This document shows positions 27,182-35,454 of a DNA stretch of 35,454 nt, piece after piece. The position numbers and the translations under genes are program-made. Source of the DNA: Treponema sp. Lineage in GTDB: Bacteria > Spirochaetota > Spirochaetia > Treponematales > Breznakiellaceae. Under the pieces are notes generated by a model. That model saw nothing but the letters and a program-made list of their open reading frames with translations. It was not told the DNA's origin and made no database searches. The DNA is taken from the NCBI GenBank assembly GCA_031283575.1, contig JAITBL010000130.1:1-35454 (forward strand), in the 5' to 3' direction. Every line of letters starts with the position of its first letter. Within the stretch, counting starts at the first letter, position 1.

Positions 27182-29551
27182 CTACTTCGACAATGCCTTC
27201 CAGTGGCCCTTCCATTCCGCGGGCCGTTCCAGATAGTAGCGGCACTGGTCGGCATAGTATTTAGGCGGGCTGTCTTTGTCCAAAAGCGCTTCAAAGCGTT
27301 TAAGGGCGCCGGCAAAGTCGCCGCTGTAAAACACTTCGCGGGCCTCGTCAAACTGCCTGATGACGGCTTCTTTTTCCCTGTACACGGCTTCGGTCATGGG
27401 TTCCCACACGGTCACCGGCTCGTTCTTTCCCACAACCGCTACCTGGGCAAGTTTACGGCCGTAGAAGGGTTTTTCCGCGCCCGCTTTGTTAAAGGTAGCG
27501 TCGGAACACATCAGATAAGTGCCAAACTGTTTATTAAGGCCTTCAAGGCGGGCCGCCAGGTTTACCGCGTCGCCCAGCATCGTGTAGTTAAAGTGATGGG
27601 CCGAACCAAAGTTTCCCACCACCGCGTAGCCGGTGTTAAGGCCGATACGGGTAAGAAGCCGCTTGTTCACGCCGGGCGCTTCAATGTGCCACGACTTAAA
27701 CTTTTCCTCGAAGTAGGGCCCCTTTTCCACCAGGCGGGCCTGGCACTCAATGGCGGCGGCCAGCGCGCGTGACGCGTGATCCTCAAGATGAACCGGCGCG
27801 TTCCAGAAAGCGATAATCGCGTCGCCTTCGTACTTGTCGATGGTTCCGCCTGAATCCTGAATGATGTCGGTAAGAAAAGTAAGGTAATCGTTGAGAAGCT
27901 CTTTAAGCTGATCAGGATCGAGATTTTCGGAAATCGTCGTAAAACCCTGTACATCGGAAAAGAAGATGCTGATGTCAAGACGCTGTCCGCCCAGCTTGAG
28001 CTGGCTGGGATCGTTTATCAGCTGATCGATATAGATCGGGCTTAGATACTGGCTGAACGCCGATTTGATGTAACGTTTTTGACTGCCCTCGGTTGCATAG
28101 TTATAAATATAACAGGTGACAAAGGATCCCAAAATTCCCGCCAGGGGAAGCACCACGGGAAGCCAGTAACCGGCGTGGTAGGCAAAGAGGGCGGCGGCAA
28201 CGATCGCCGCGGTGATTGCGAGCGTACTTCCCACCGCGACCGGCAGCTTATCGCAAAAGAGCACGAACGCGGTAACGGCGGCAACAACAACAAAGAGAAC
28301 GGCCAGCGCTGTCGGCAGCGGGATATCGCGTATAAAATCGTCGCTTAAAATATTGTCCAGCATCGTGATGTGCATCCCCATGCCCGGGTACACCGATTCC
28401 AGCGGGTTACTGCAAATATCAAAAAGTCCCGGGGCATAAAATCCAAAGAACACGTACTTGTCTTTAAAGTCTTCGGGATAGTAAAGGGGTTCTTCTCCCC
28501 CTGCGATGGCGCGGGCGCTGGTAAGAATATCCGACGCCCTGTAGGGAAGATAGCGGTTAAGGCTTCCCCTGAAACGGAGAATGCTGCGTCCCTGGCTGTC
28601 CACGGGAATGTTGTGTCCTTCCCACTCGATCTCCTGCTTTTTCGCGTTATACGAAATAACCGGACTGCCGCCTGAAACCAAAAGCGACGCGGCGGAAAGT
28701 CCCGGGACCGCGCGGCCGTCAAAATTGATAAAGAGCCGCACCCGCCGGTTGATACCGTCGGAATCTTCGGCATTGGTTACATTACCCAAAGCGCCCGACG
28801 CCTGATTGAGGGAAGGAATGGGAAACTGGGCGCCGATGCGGCCCTCGGCAATCAGATTAAAACGGTCCCGCACCCCGCCAAAGCCTTCCGGCGTAAAGAG
28901 TTTTTTGTCGGCCTCGGGCAGCCACACTTCGGAAATGCCCGTTTGGGTGCTAAAGAATACCGTCTGCACTACCCTGCCGTAACGGGAAGACGCGGCGGCA
29001 AAAGCTTCATCATCCTGGTTTACCGAAAGGCCCCGCAGCGCCTGCATCGCTTCCATATAGCCGGTAAAAACACCGCGCTGCTCCTCGGTCGGCCGGGCCC
29101 GCTCCGTACCGCGTTCCCCGCCGCGCTGGATATTCTGCGCCGACTGCCGCAGTTCTTCCATCTTTTCGACGGCGTTGTCAATAATCGCGTCCTGATTGGC
29201 GCTGCGATAAATGGAAGGTTCGGAAAAAAGTACGTCGAAAGCCACCGATTTGGCGCCTCCGGCGTTCATAAAGTCTACAATCTCGGCGTAGGATTCGCGG
29301 GGCCAGGGCCATCCCCAGCCGCGCTCCTTGTTGGCCCAGTCGATACTGTCCTGATCGAGAAGGACGACGGAAATTTCGTCCGAGGGCTTGTACGAATCGG
29401 CAAAAAGCTTGACCCGAAAATCGTAGGCCTTATATTCCAGGGTATCCAGCACATGCAGTATCTGGAGCAGTCCCACGCCTAAAAACACGAGAATCGTCAC
29501 CAGTATCGCGGTGATAATCCGTTTTGAATCCGGGGAATGTTTCCCTGCCAT
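27182..29551 (-). CDS. CHASE2-domain adenylate/guanylate cyclase
   Basis: CHASE2-like ectodomain (EISVVLLDQDSIDW…AKSVAFDVLFSEPS), TM segments, catalytic FFSDVQGFTTISE, IDKYEGDAIIAFW, YTMLGDAVNLAARLEGL. Confidence 0.93.
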   Translation of the reverse strand: MAGKHSPDSKRIITAILVTILVFLGVGLLQILHVLDTLEYKAYDFRVKLFADSYKPSDEISVVLLDQDSIDWANKERGWGWPWPRESYAEIVDFMNAGGAKSVAFDVLFSEPSIYRSANQDAIIDNAVEKMEELRQSAQNIQRGGERGTERARPTEEQRGVFTGYMEAMQALRGLSVNQDDEAFAAASSRYGRVVQTVFFSTQTGISEVWLPEADKKLFTPEGFGGVRDRFNLIAEGRIGAQFPIPSLNQASGALGNVTNAEDSDGINRRVRLFINFDGRAVPGLSAASLLVSGGSPVISYNAKKQEIEWEGHNIPVDSQGRSILRFRGSLNRYLPYRASDILTSARAIAGGEEPLYYPEDFKDKYVFFGFYAPGLFDICSNPLESVYPGMGMHITMLDNILSDDFIRDIPLPTALAVLFVVVAAVTAFVLFCDKLPVAVGSTLAITAAIVAAALFAYHAGYWLPVVLPLAGILGSFVTCYIYNYATEGSQKRYIKSAFSQYLSPIYIDQLINDPSQLKLGGQRLDISIFFSDVQGFTTISENLDPDQLKELLNDYLTFLTDIIQDSGGTIDKYEGDAIIAFWNAPVHLEDHASRALAAAIECQARLVEKGPYFEEKFKSWHIEAPGVNKRLLTRIGLNTGYAVVGNFGSAHHFNYTMLGDAVNLAARLEGLNKQFGTYLMCSDATFNKAGAEKPFYGRKLAQVAVVGKNEPVTVWEPMTEAVYREKEAVIRQFDEAREVFYSGDFAGALKRFEALLDKDSPPKYYADQCRYYLERPAEWKGHWKALSK

Positions 29552-29577
29552 AAGGCCTCCCGATTAGCTGTTAACGC

Positions 29578-30498
29578 TTAAGTCTTGGGAACCGCGCCGT
29601 AACGCCGTTTCCTGAATTCCCTGGTGTCGGCGACCTGATAGGATTGCAAATTGCGGTTCGCCTGGGTAATCCGTTCCGAAGGGGACGGGTGGGTTTTACC
29701 AAAACCCTGACCGGCGACGGTATTGCGCTGAAGGGCCTGGAGCACATCGAGTATGCTCGTGGGCTGATACCCCGCCGCGGCAAGCAGTGAAAGCGCCGTC
29801 TTGTCGGCGTCAAATTCCTGGGTCTTGCTGTACCCGTTGCTCACCATGGTGGTGACGATTTCCGTTACCGAATCGCCGAGCGTACCCGCCAGCGCCTTGG
29901 CATCAACGCCGGTTCCGGCGCTCGCGCCGGCCAGAATGCCGTCCTTGGCCGCCGAGATGTAGCGGGCGTTACGGATAGAAGTAAGACCGTGCTGCAGCTG
30001 AATGTGCGCGACTTCGTGGGCAATGACCGCGGCCAGGGCGTCCTCGCTGTCGGCGCAGGCAATGAGTCCCCGCGTTACAAAGATATGTCCGCCCGGGGTG
30101 GCAAAAGCGTTAATTTCCCGGGAATCCAGAATCGCCACATGGTAGCCTTTCCAGATATCCGGTCTTGGCGAGTTGATAACAATGGCGTTGCATATCTTGT
30201 TAAGATAGAGCTGTAAATTCCGGTTCCCGTTGTAGACGGTGTAATTGGCCGCGATATTCGCCGCCACCGCCCGCCCGATATAGTATTCGTTTTCCGCGGT
30301 AAGTTCATTGGCCGCCGCCGCCGATTCGGCAAAAGTGCCGATGCCGGCGCTGATGGCGTTGGCGACATCGTCGCTGGCGCCCAGAGCCTTGGCCGCTCCG
30401 CCCGCGAGATCGCCCAGCAAACGCGGAGGCGCCGCTTCGCAGGAAACTACCATGGTAAAAATACCGGTTAAAATCAATACGGCCGCGCGCTTTGTCAT
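29578..30498 (-). CDS. M48-family zinc metalloprotease
   Basis: AVIAHEVAHIQLQHG (HExxH), NGYSKTQEFDADKTALSLLAAAGY, THPSPSERI. Confidence 0.93.
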   Translation of the reverse strand: MTKRAAVLILTGIFTMVVSCEAAPPRLLGDLAGGAAKALGASDDVANAISAGIGTFAESAAAANELTAENEYYIGRAVAANIAANYTVYNGNRNLQLYLNKICNAIVINSPRPDIWKGYHVAILDSREINAFATPGGHIFVTRGLIACADSEDALAAVIAHEVAHIQLQHGLTSIRNARYISAAKDGILAGASAGTGVDAKALAGTLGDSVTEIVTTMVSNGYSKTQEFDADKTALSLLAAAGYQPTSILDVLQALQRNTVAGQGFGKTHPSPSERITQANRNLQSYQVADTREFRKRRYGAVPKT

Positions 30499-30968
30499 GA
30501 TTCCCCCTTTAAGAGATGACCTTCGTCAACAAACTGCAAAAGCTCCTGGTCGGAAACACTTACCCGTTCCAGAGCGTCCACGGCGTCATAGTTTGCCTGT
30601 TTGCCGCCGTCTTTTTTATACTCGTTTTCCACTTCCTGGGAAAAACCCTTTCCGGCAAGGGCGACTTCCCGCGCCGAGGCGTTGGCGGTACCACTGCCGG
30701 CGACAATGCGCTTGGTGGAAAGACTCGACTTGGCGATCCAGCCGACTTTATTGGCGGCGGTCTGCACCTGGATCCAGTTGCCCTTGACCGCCTGTACTTT
30801 GACCTCATCAGCCAGCTTTACGGCAGCTACCGTACCGGCAAAAAAACCTGTAGAAGCCTTGAGATTTGCCGAAGGTACATTCACCCACATGGATGTTCCC
30901 GCCCGCTGGGCAAATGTCAATCCAGCCGCGCAGAGAAGTAACAGCGCCGCAAAGATCAATTTTCGCAT
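30495..30968 (-). CDS. Secreted bacterial SH3-domain protein
   Basis: Signal peptide MRKLIFAALLLLCAAGLTFAQ; SH3-like MWVNVPSANLKASTGFFAGTVAAVKLADEVKVQAVKGNWIQVQTAANKVGWIAKSSLS; AGGAGT SD. Confidence 0.85.
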   Translation of the reverse strand: MRKLIFAALLLLCAAGLTFAQRAGTSMWVNVPSANLKASTGFFAGTVAAVKLADEVKVQAVKGNWIQVQTAANKVGWIAKSSLSTKRIVAGSGTANASAREVALAGKGFSQEVENEYKKDGGKQANYDAVDALERVSVSDQELLQFVDEGHLLKGES

Positions 30969-30974
30969 GGATTT

Positions 30975-31175
30975 ACTCCTATATTTCGGCGGCATTTTGC
31001 CGCCAATGTTAATCGGAAGTTACGCGACGCGTAACACTTACTCTACTATCTCGGCGGCATTTTGCCGCCAACGTCAATCGGAACACTTCCACGCAAGTGG
31101 AACGTGACTACTCCTATATTTCGGCGGCATTTTGCCGCCAACGTTAATCGGAAGTTACGCGACGCGTAACACTTA
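30975..31175. repeat. Three ~66-bp tandem repeat units each carrying a conserved hairpin plus a second palindrome
   Basis: cggcggcattttgccgcc hairpin in all three units; gttacgcgacgcgtaac palindrome in units 1 and 3; cacttccacgcaagtgg hairpin in unit 2. Confidence 0.88.
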
Positions 31176-31435
31176 TTCCCTTAACAATAAAATACATTTT
31201 GCATTATACCACAGCATACCCGATTGGGGAAGAAAAGCAAGGGGACACGCCATAGTAACAATTCGGTCTGAAATGAGTCAATTTGATACAATAGCCACCC
31301 CATTTTGACCCATTTGTCTCATTTTGTCCCGCCTGGCAATAACTTCAGCTTGCAAACGGTTTGCGGAATGAAAGCGCTTTTTGCTAATTCCTTACAGTAT
31401 AACGAATTAACGAATTTTTCCCCGCAGGGCCAAAC

Positions 31436-31452
31436 TTGGCACGATTTTTGCT
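31436..31452 (+). promoter_or_regulatory. Sigma-54 (RpoN) -24/-12 promoter upstream of hsp20
   Basis: TTGGCACGATTTTTGCT; GG (31438-31439) and GC (31450-31451) separated by 10 nt. Confidence 0.82.
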
Positions 31453-31541
31453 TTACAGTAAGTGAGAATGCTGCCCAGGCAGGTTCCCGGGACGCTTCGT
31501 ATGAAGGTCCAAAACCAGGCCAATTTTATTGGAGGTTCATT

Positions 31542-31997
31542 ATGAAAACCGTAGCTCTTTACCGCCCCACCAGCATCGGGAAAGCCATGAGCGATTTTAA
31601 CCGCTATCTGGAAAACTTTTTCGATTCGCCCCTCGGGCCCTTTACCGGCGACTCTCTTACCAATACGCTGCCTTTGGTGGACGTGCAGGAAAAAGAAGAC
31701 GCCTACCTGATAGAGGCGGATCTTCCCGGCTTTGACGGGAAGGGCGTTCAGGTCCATGTGGACAATGGCGCGCTCACGATTGAAAGCGTCAACGAGGAAG
31801 AAAAGAAGGAAGAGCAGGAAGCAAACTACCTGCGCCGCGAACGCAGCAGGATCAGCTTTAAGCGTTCCTTCAAACTGCCCGACAACGCCGACACCGGCCA
31901 GGTGAACGCCGTGTTCAAGAACGGCGTCCTCTCCCTGGAAATCAGGAAGTGCGAGGAAGCCGCCAAAAAGCGGATAATTCAGATCAACGCCGAGTAA
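31542..31997 (+). CDS. Hsp20 / alpha-crystallin family small heat shock protein
   Basis: PLVDVQEKEDAYLIEADLPGFDGKGVQVHVDNGALTIESV…RSFKLPDNADTGQVNAVFKNGVLSLEIRK; GGAGG SD. Confidence 0.94.
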   Translation: MKTVALYRPTSIGKAMSDFNRYLENFFDSPLGPFTGDSLTNTLPLVDVQEKEDAYLIEADLPGFDGKGVQVHVDNGALTIESVNEEEKKEEQEANYLRRERSRISFKRSFKLPDNADTGQVNAVFKNGVLSLEIRKCEEAAKKRIIQINAE

Positions 31998-32015
31998 GCG
32001 TTTGACACGCACGGC

Positions 32016-32053
32016 GCAGAAAAAACCCCGGCTTGAGCCGGGGTTTTTTCTGC
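32016..32053. terminator. Bidirectional rho-independent terminator between hsp20 and the convergent site-2 protease gene
   Basis: Perfect 17-bp arms gcagaaaaaaccccggc / gccggggttttttctgc, loop ttga. Confidence 0.95.
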
Positions 32054-32075
32054 ACGCGTCAGGGCGGAACCATCG

Positions 32076-32714
32076 TTAAACGGCAAAACCCGCCCATAAA
32101 AGCCGTATTATCGCGTTGACCAGTTTACCGACGGGAAGTATGTTGACTCCGGTAAAACCGGCGATCAGGATGACGGCAAAAAATACCATGGAACCAACGC
32201 GCATGATACGCGCTTCCGTTTCTTCGCCCAGGTTGATAAAGCCAAGAAAAATATGGCTTCCGTCCAGGGGCGGCAGGGGGAGCATGTTGAAAACAAAAAG
32301 GCCGATGTTGGTTGCGCCCCAGGAATAGAGTACGGTGACGGCGAAACGCAAAAATTCCGGGCTGCCCCGAAAGAGCGCGGCAAACAGTTTGATTCCCAGA
32401 ATAAACAGCGCGCCCAAAACCAAATTGGAAAAAGGGCCTGCCGCGGCAATGATTATTTTATCGCGGCCCGGTTTGGAGAGGGCGCGCGGATTGTACTGTA
32501 CCGGTTTGGCCCAGCCAAAACCGGCAATGATGATGAACAGCAAGCCCACAGGATCGATGTGTTTAACGGGGTCCAGCGTCAGCCTTCCGTCGTCTCTGGC
32601 GGAATAATCACCCAGTTTGTACGCGGCAAGGGCGTGGCAGTATTCGTGAATCGTAAAGCCGATGATGATCCCCGGTATCGAAACAAGCAGAGACCTTATA
32701 TCAAAATTACCCAT
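32076..32714 (-). CDS. Site-2 protease (M50) family membrane metalloprotease
   Basis: IGFTIHEYCHALAAYKLGD (HExxH); GWAKPVQYNPRAL; NMLPLPPLDGSHIF. Confidence 0.92.
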   Translation of the reverse strand: MGNFDIRSLLVSIPGIIIGFTIHEYCHALAAYKLGDYSARDDGRLTLDPVKHIDPVGLLFIIIAGFGWAKPVQYNPRALSKPGRDKIIIAAAGPFSNLVLGALFILGIKLFAALFRGSPEFLRFAVTVLYSWGATNIGLFVFNMLPLPPLDGSHIFLGFINLGEETEARIMRVGSMVFFAVILIAGFTGVNILPVGKLVNAIIRLLWAGFAV

Positions 32715-34110
32715 AAACCGCCGCGGCCTCCCCGCCTTTCAGCACGCGGAGCACGCCGCTTACCAGAGCGAGCATTTCGTCTTCGCCGGGGAAAACATGA
32801 ACCGGCGCCAGCTTGTCCACACGCTGTTTAATGGCGCCGGTAAAGCGGATTGAATGGGCAAGGCCGCCGGTTAAAATAATGGCGTCGACGAGGCCTTCGA
32901 GAACCGCGCACATGGCGCCAATTTCTTTCGACACCTGATACGCCATGGAGTCAAGTACCAGGGCCGCAAACTCGTCGCCGTCATTGATCATTTTCTGCAC
33001 CTGTTTAAGATCGGCGGTGCCCAGGTACGCCTGCATGCCGCCGCGCCGCGTTACCTTTTCGATCATTTCCTGTTCGGTGTATTCCCCCGAAAAACAGCGG
33101 GCTATCAGCGGAAGGGCCGGAATGCCGCCGGTACGTTCCGGCGTAAAGGGGCCTTCACCCGAAAGCGCGTTGTTCACGTCGATGACGCGGCCGTAACGGT
33201 GAGCCCCCACGGTAATGCCGCCGCCCAGATGGGCCACCACAAAGCGGGCGTTTTCGTAGGGCTTGCCCAGCTGCGCGGCAAGGCGGCGGGCTACGGCTTT
33301 TTGGTTTAAGGCGTGGAAAACAATGGTCCGTTCAATGCCGGGCATGCCGGTCAATTTGGCGTTACGGTCCATTTCGTCTACAACCACCGGATCTACCACA
33401 TAGGCGGGAATTCCCAGCGGCTCGGCAATTTCGGCGGCGATAATTGCGCCCAGCGTTGACGCGTGGATCGCCGCCGTCGCCGAATGGAGGTCTTCGATCA
33501 TGTTTTGATTGATCAGGTAGGCGCCGCTTTCCATTGGTTTTAAAAGACCGCCGCGGCCGGCTACGGCATCAAGGCTCGCCGGAGAAATGGACGCCCGCTT
33601 GAGAGCGGCAAGTATGCAATTTTTACGGAACTCCCGCTGTTCCAGCGCCGCGCCGTAGCTGGCGAGCTCCTCGTGACTGTGGCGAAGCGTTTGGGCGGCG
33701 ACGCATTTTTCGTTGTCAAACACGGAAAACTTGGTTGAAGTGGAGCCGGGGTTAATAGCAAGGACGCGGAAAACGCCGGCCGCTTTTTCGGGAACCGCGG
33801 CGGGCGTTTCGGCCTCCTGCGCCGAAACGGCGCGCCCGGCGGGACGTTCGATACGCTTTCCGTCCATCGCGATGCTCAACACGCAGTCCAGGTTAAGGAT
33901 ACGTTCCATGACCTGGGCAAGCTTGGTGTGGGTTCCTTCGATGTCAATTTCCATGCGGGATACGCCCGCCTGCCCGTCCCTGCCGGGGGTTTCCTCGTCA
34001 ACGGCAAGGCGCTTGATGTTCCACCCCTCACGGCGAATGTGCCCCGCGACGCGGCCGAGGACGCCGCTTTTGTTTAACACGAAAAGTTCTACCCGTTCTG
34101 TTTTGACCAA
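32707..34110 (-). CDS. buk: Butyrate kinase with N-terminal IlvH-like ACT domain
   Basis: ACT: VELFVLNKSGVLGRVAGHIRREGWNIKRLAVDEE…SRMEIDIEGTHTKLAQVMERILNLDCVLSI; kinase: VLAINPGSTSTKFSVFDNEK, GRGGLLKPMESGAYLINQ, VDPVVVDEMD, HALNQKAVARR, NNALSGEGPFTPERTGG. Confidence 0.92.
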   Translation of the reverse strand: MVKTERVELFVLNKSGVLGRVAGHIRREGWNIKRLAVDEETPGRDGQAGVSRMEIDIEGTHTKLAQVMERILNLDCVLSIAMDGKRIERPAGRAVSAQEAETPAAVPEKAAGVFRVLAINPGSTSTKFSVFDNEKCVAAQTLRHSHEELASYGAALEQREFRKNCILAALKRASISPASLDAVAGRGGLLKPMESGAYLINQNMIEDLHSATAAIHASTLGAIIAAEIAEPLGIPAYVVDPVVVDEMDRNAKLTGMPGIERTIVFHALNQKAVARRLAAQLGKPYENARFVVAHLGGGITVGAHRYGRVIDVNNALSGEGPFTPERTGGIPALPLIARCFSGEYTEQEMIEKVTRRGGMQAYLGTADLKQVQKMINDGDEFAALVLDSMAYQVSKEIGAMCAVLEGLVDAIILTGGLAHSIRFTGAIKQRVDKLAPVHVFPGEDEMLALVSGVLRVLKGGEAAAVYG

Positions 34111-34143
34111 TTCACCACCTCCGCCGCGGCTTCGTCTGCCGCC

Positions 34144-34773
34144 TCATACTCCCGCTTGTGAGGGCGTCCTGAAAAGATTCATCGTACCGGTACGCCATTC
34201 TTCCATCGCTTCAAGGATGATGTGTTCCGCCTGGGCCCAGGAATCGGCGCGGGGCCCCGCGAGGCCCTTGTTGGTGGAATTGGAAAAGATGATAGTGTTG
34301 TGTCCGCCGCTTCGCAGTTCCTTGATATTTTGCGGAGCGTCGTCGATATACACATGGGCGCCCACCGCCGCTTTGTCGTTCATAAAGCAAATATCCCTGT
34401 AGGGAATATCGTAGTTTGCAAGCCATTCTACCGTTTGTGTGACGCTGGTCTCGTGTGAATACTTGAGGAAGAGCCGGTGGGTGATAATGCGGATACGTAC
34501 GCCGCGATTCGAAAGTTTACGCAGGGTTGCCGGCGCGTCCTTGATCGGAATCATCTCGCGAAAGAGATGCCGCTGTGTTACGGCAAAACGGTGAAGCCGG
34601 TCATAACCGCCGAATTCGTTAATGCCCCATTCATCGAGGCCAAAGCTTACCTCGGCGGTAAGGGATTCTTCCGCTTTGTTGAGCCACTCGGCGGCGATCT
34701 TCCGCATGGCGCCGTAAAAGTCACCCACCACACCGTCAAGGTCGACGCCAAGAATAAAGCTGCTCTCGTCCAT
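34144..34773 (-). CDS. NT5C-type 5'(3')-deoxyribonucleotidase / HAD-family protein
   Basis: ILGVDLDGVVGDFYGAMRKIA; RIRIITHRLF; ICFMNDKAAVGAHVYIDDAPQNIKELRSGGHNTIIF. Confidence 0.8.
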   Translation of the reverse strand: MDESSFILGVDLDGVVGDFYGAMRKIAAEWLNKAEESLTAEVSFGLDEWGINEFGGYDRLHRFAVTQRHLFREMIPIKDAPATLRKLSNRGVRIRIITHRLFLKYSHETSVTQTVEWLANYDIPYRDICFMNDKAAVGAHVYIDDAPQNIKELRSGGHNTIIFSNSTNKGLAGPRADSWAQAEHIILEAMEEWRTGTMNLFRTPSQAGV

Positions 34774-34800
34774 GGGGACATTGTATCAAAAAAAACGCGC

Positions 34801-35454
34801 GTATGCCAGTTCGGGCGGCCGGGGGACGCCGACAGCCGCGAAAATATTACCAAAATAGAACGCCTCTTGCAAACCCGCGCGACATACGCCTATAATGCCA
34901 TGGGGGAAATGCTTGCCGCCCTTGACTTCGACGGCAACCCGCTGAACGTGGAATACGACCGGATGGGAAGAAAAACCGCGCTTGAAAGCGCCGATATGGG
35001 CAGAAAAGAGCAACTTCTCTCAAGGCGGCTTTTAGCCGCCAGCCGCGACGATCCCGAGCGCCGCTGGCTTGCGAGAATTGCGACCACGAATGCAGACGGG
35101 TTTTGGGTGTACCAGGATATAAAATACGACATCAACGCCGTGGGCAACGTCACGGGCTACAAAAACGACAACCACTTTTTTAAAACCACGCAGGAATATA
35201 ACTATGACGACCTCTACCAGCTTACAGACGCCCACGGGGTCAGTACCGGCTATATCAACCGGAGCAAATCGGGAACCAGTTATAACAGCGATTACCGCCA
35301 GACATTTACCTTTGACGCAATCGGCAACATGAAGTGGAAGGAAAGCAGCAGCTTTGGCACCCTGGGGGCAAACCTTAATTATAACTTTGTCTATACGAGA
35401 GCCGAAGGCAGCCCCCACCGCATGGCGCGGACAGGCGACATGTACTACCGCTAT
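34801..35454 (+). CDS. Rhs/YD-repeat protein fragment, open at the right window edge and without a clear N-terminus
   Basis: Continuous frame: ATYAYNAMGEMLAALDFDGNPLNVEYDRMGRKTALE … VWVYQDIKYDINAVGNVTGYKND…YNYDDLYQLTDAHG…FTFDAIGNMKWKESS…RMARTGDMYYRY; no stop before 35454. Confidence 0.78.

Noticed and set aside
30975-31175. CRISPR array
   Set aside because: Repeats are palindromic and directly abutting with only three units, with no unique similar-length spacers and no cas genes in the window.
31180-31541. N-terminal extension of hsp20 (ORF starting at 31305)
   Set aside because: The sigma-54 promoter and an SD at 31531 place the true start at 31542; the extension translation is not Hsp20-like.
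1-35454. tRNA/rRNA genes, integrases, transposases or phage genes
   Set aside because: None recognised by reading either strand; only Rhs sequence and short inverted repeats hint at mobility.

Overview
This window looks like spirochaete (Treponema-like) chromosome: periplasmic-type flagellin FlaB, several class III nucleotide-cyclase-homology proteins, and Rhs sequence at the right edge. Recognisable housekeeping and accessory genes are an MCP, glyA, an ankyrin protein, GDPD, an XRE-cupin regulator plus acyl-CoA ligase, two degenerate cyclase-like proteins in tandem, a COG4324-type aminopeptidase, flaB, a Ddl-like ATP-grasp ligase, an lsrK-cupin // lsrF AI-2 processing locus, an SH3 / M48 / CHASE2-cyclase operon, hsp20 with a strong sigma-54 promoter, a site-2 protease, an ACT-domain/butyrate kinase fusion, an NT5C-type nucleotidase and an open-ended Rhs fragment. 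The best candidate for an undescribed system is the compact, AT-richer operon at ~14114-23888: Ddl-like ligase; propeller-sensor-HAMP-cyclase; three tandem Cys-rich DUF2156 (LPG-synthase-C/GNAT-like) paralogs; and a propeller-sensor-MFS fusion that appears to carry the same extracellular sensor architecture as the cyclase. It ends in a perfect 15-bp hairpin overlapping the last stop codon. Other points of interest are the ACT-butyrate kinase fusion, the translationally coupled pair of complementary degenerate cyclases, AI-2 genes with a cupin in place of an LsrG-type protein, and tandem hairpin repeats upstream of the SH3 gene. All calls come from reading sequence and remembered family motifs; no database search was run.
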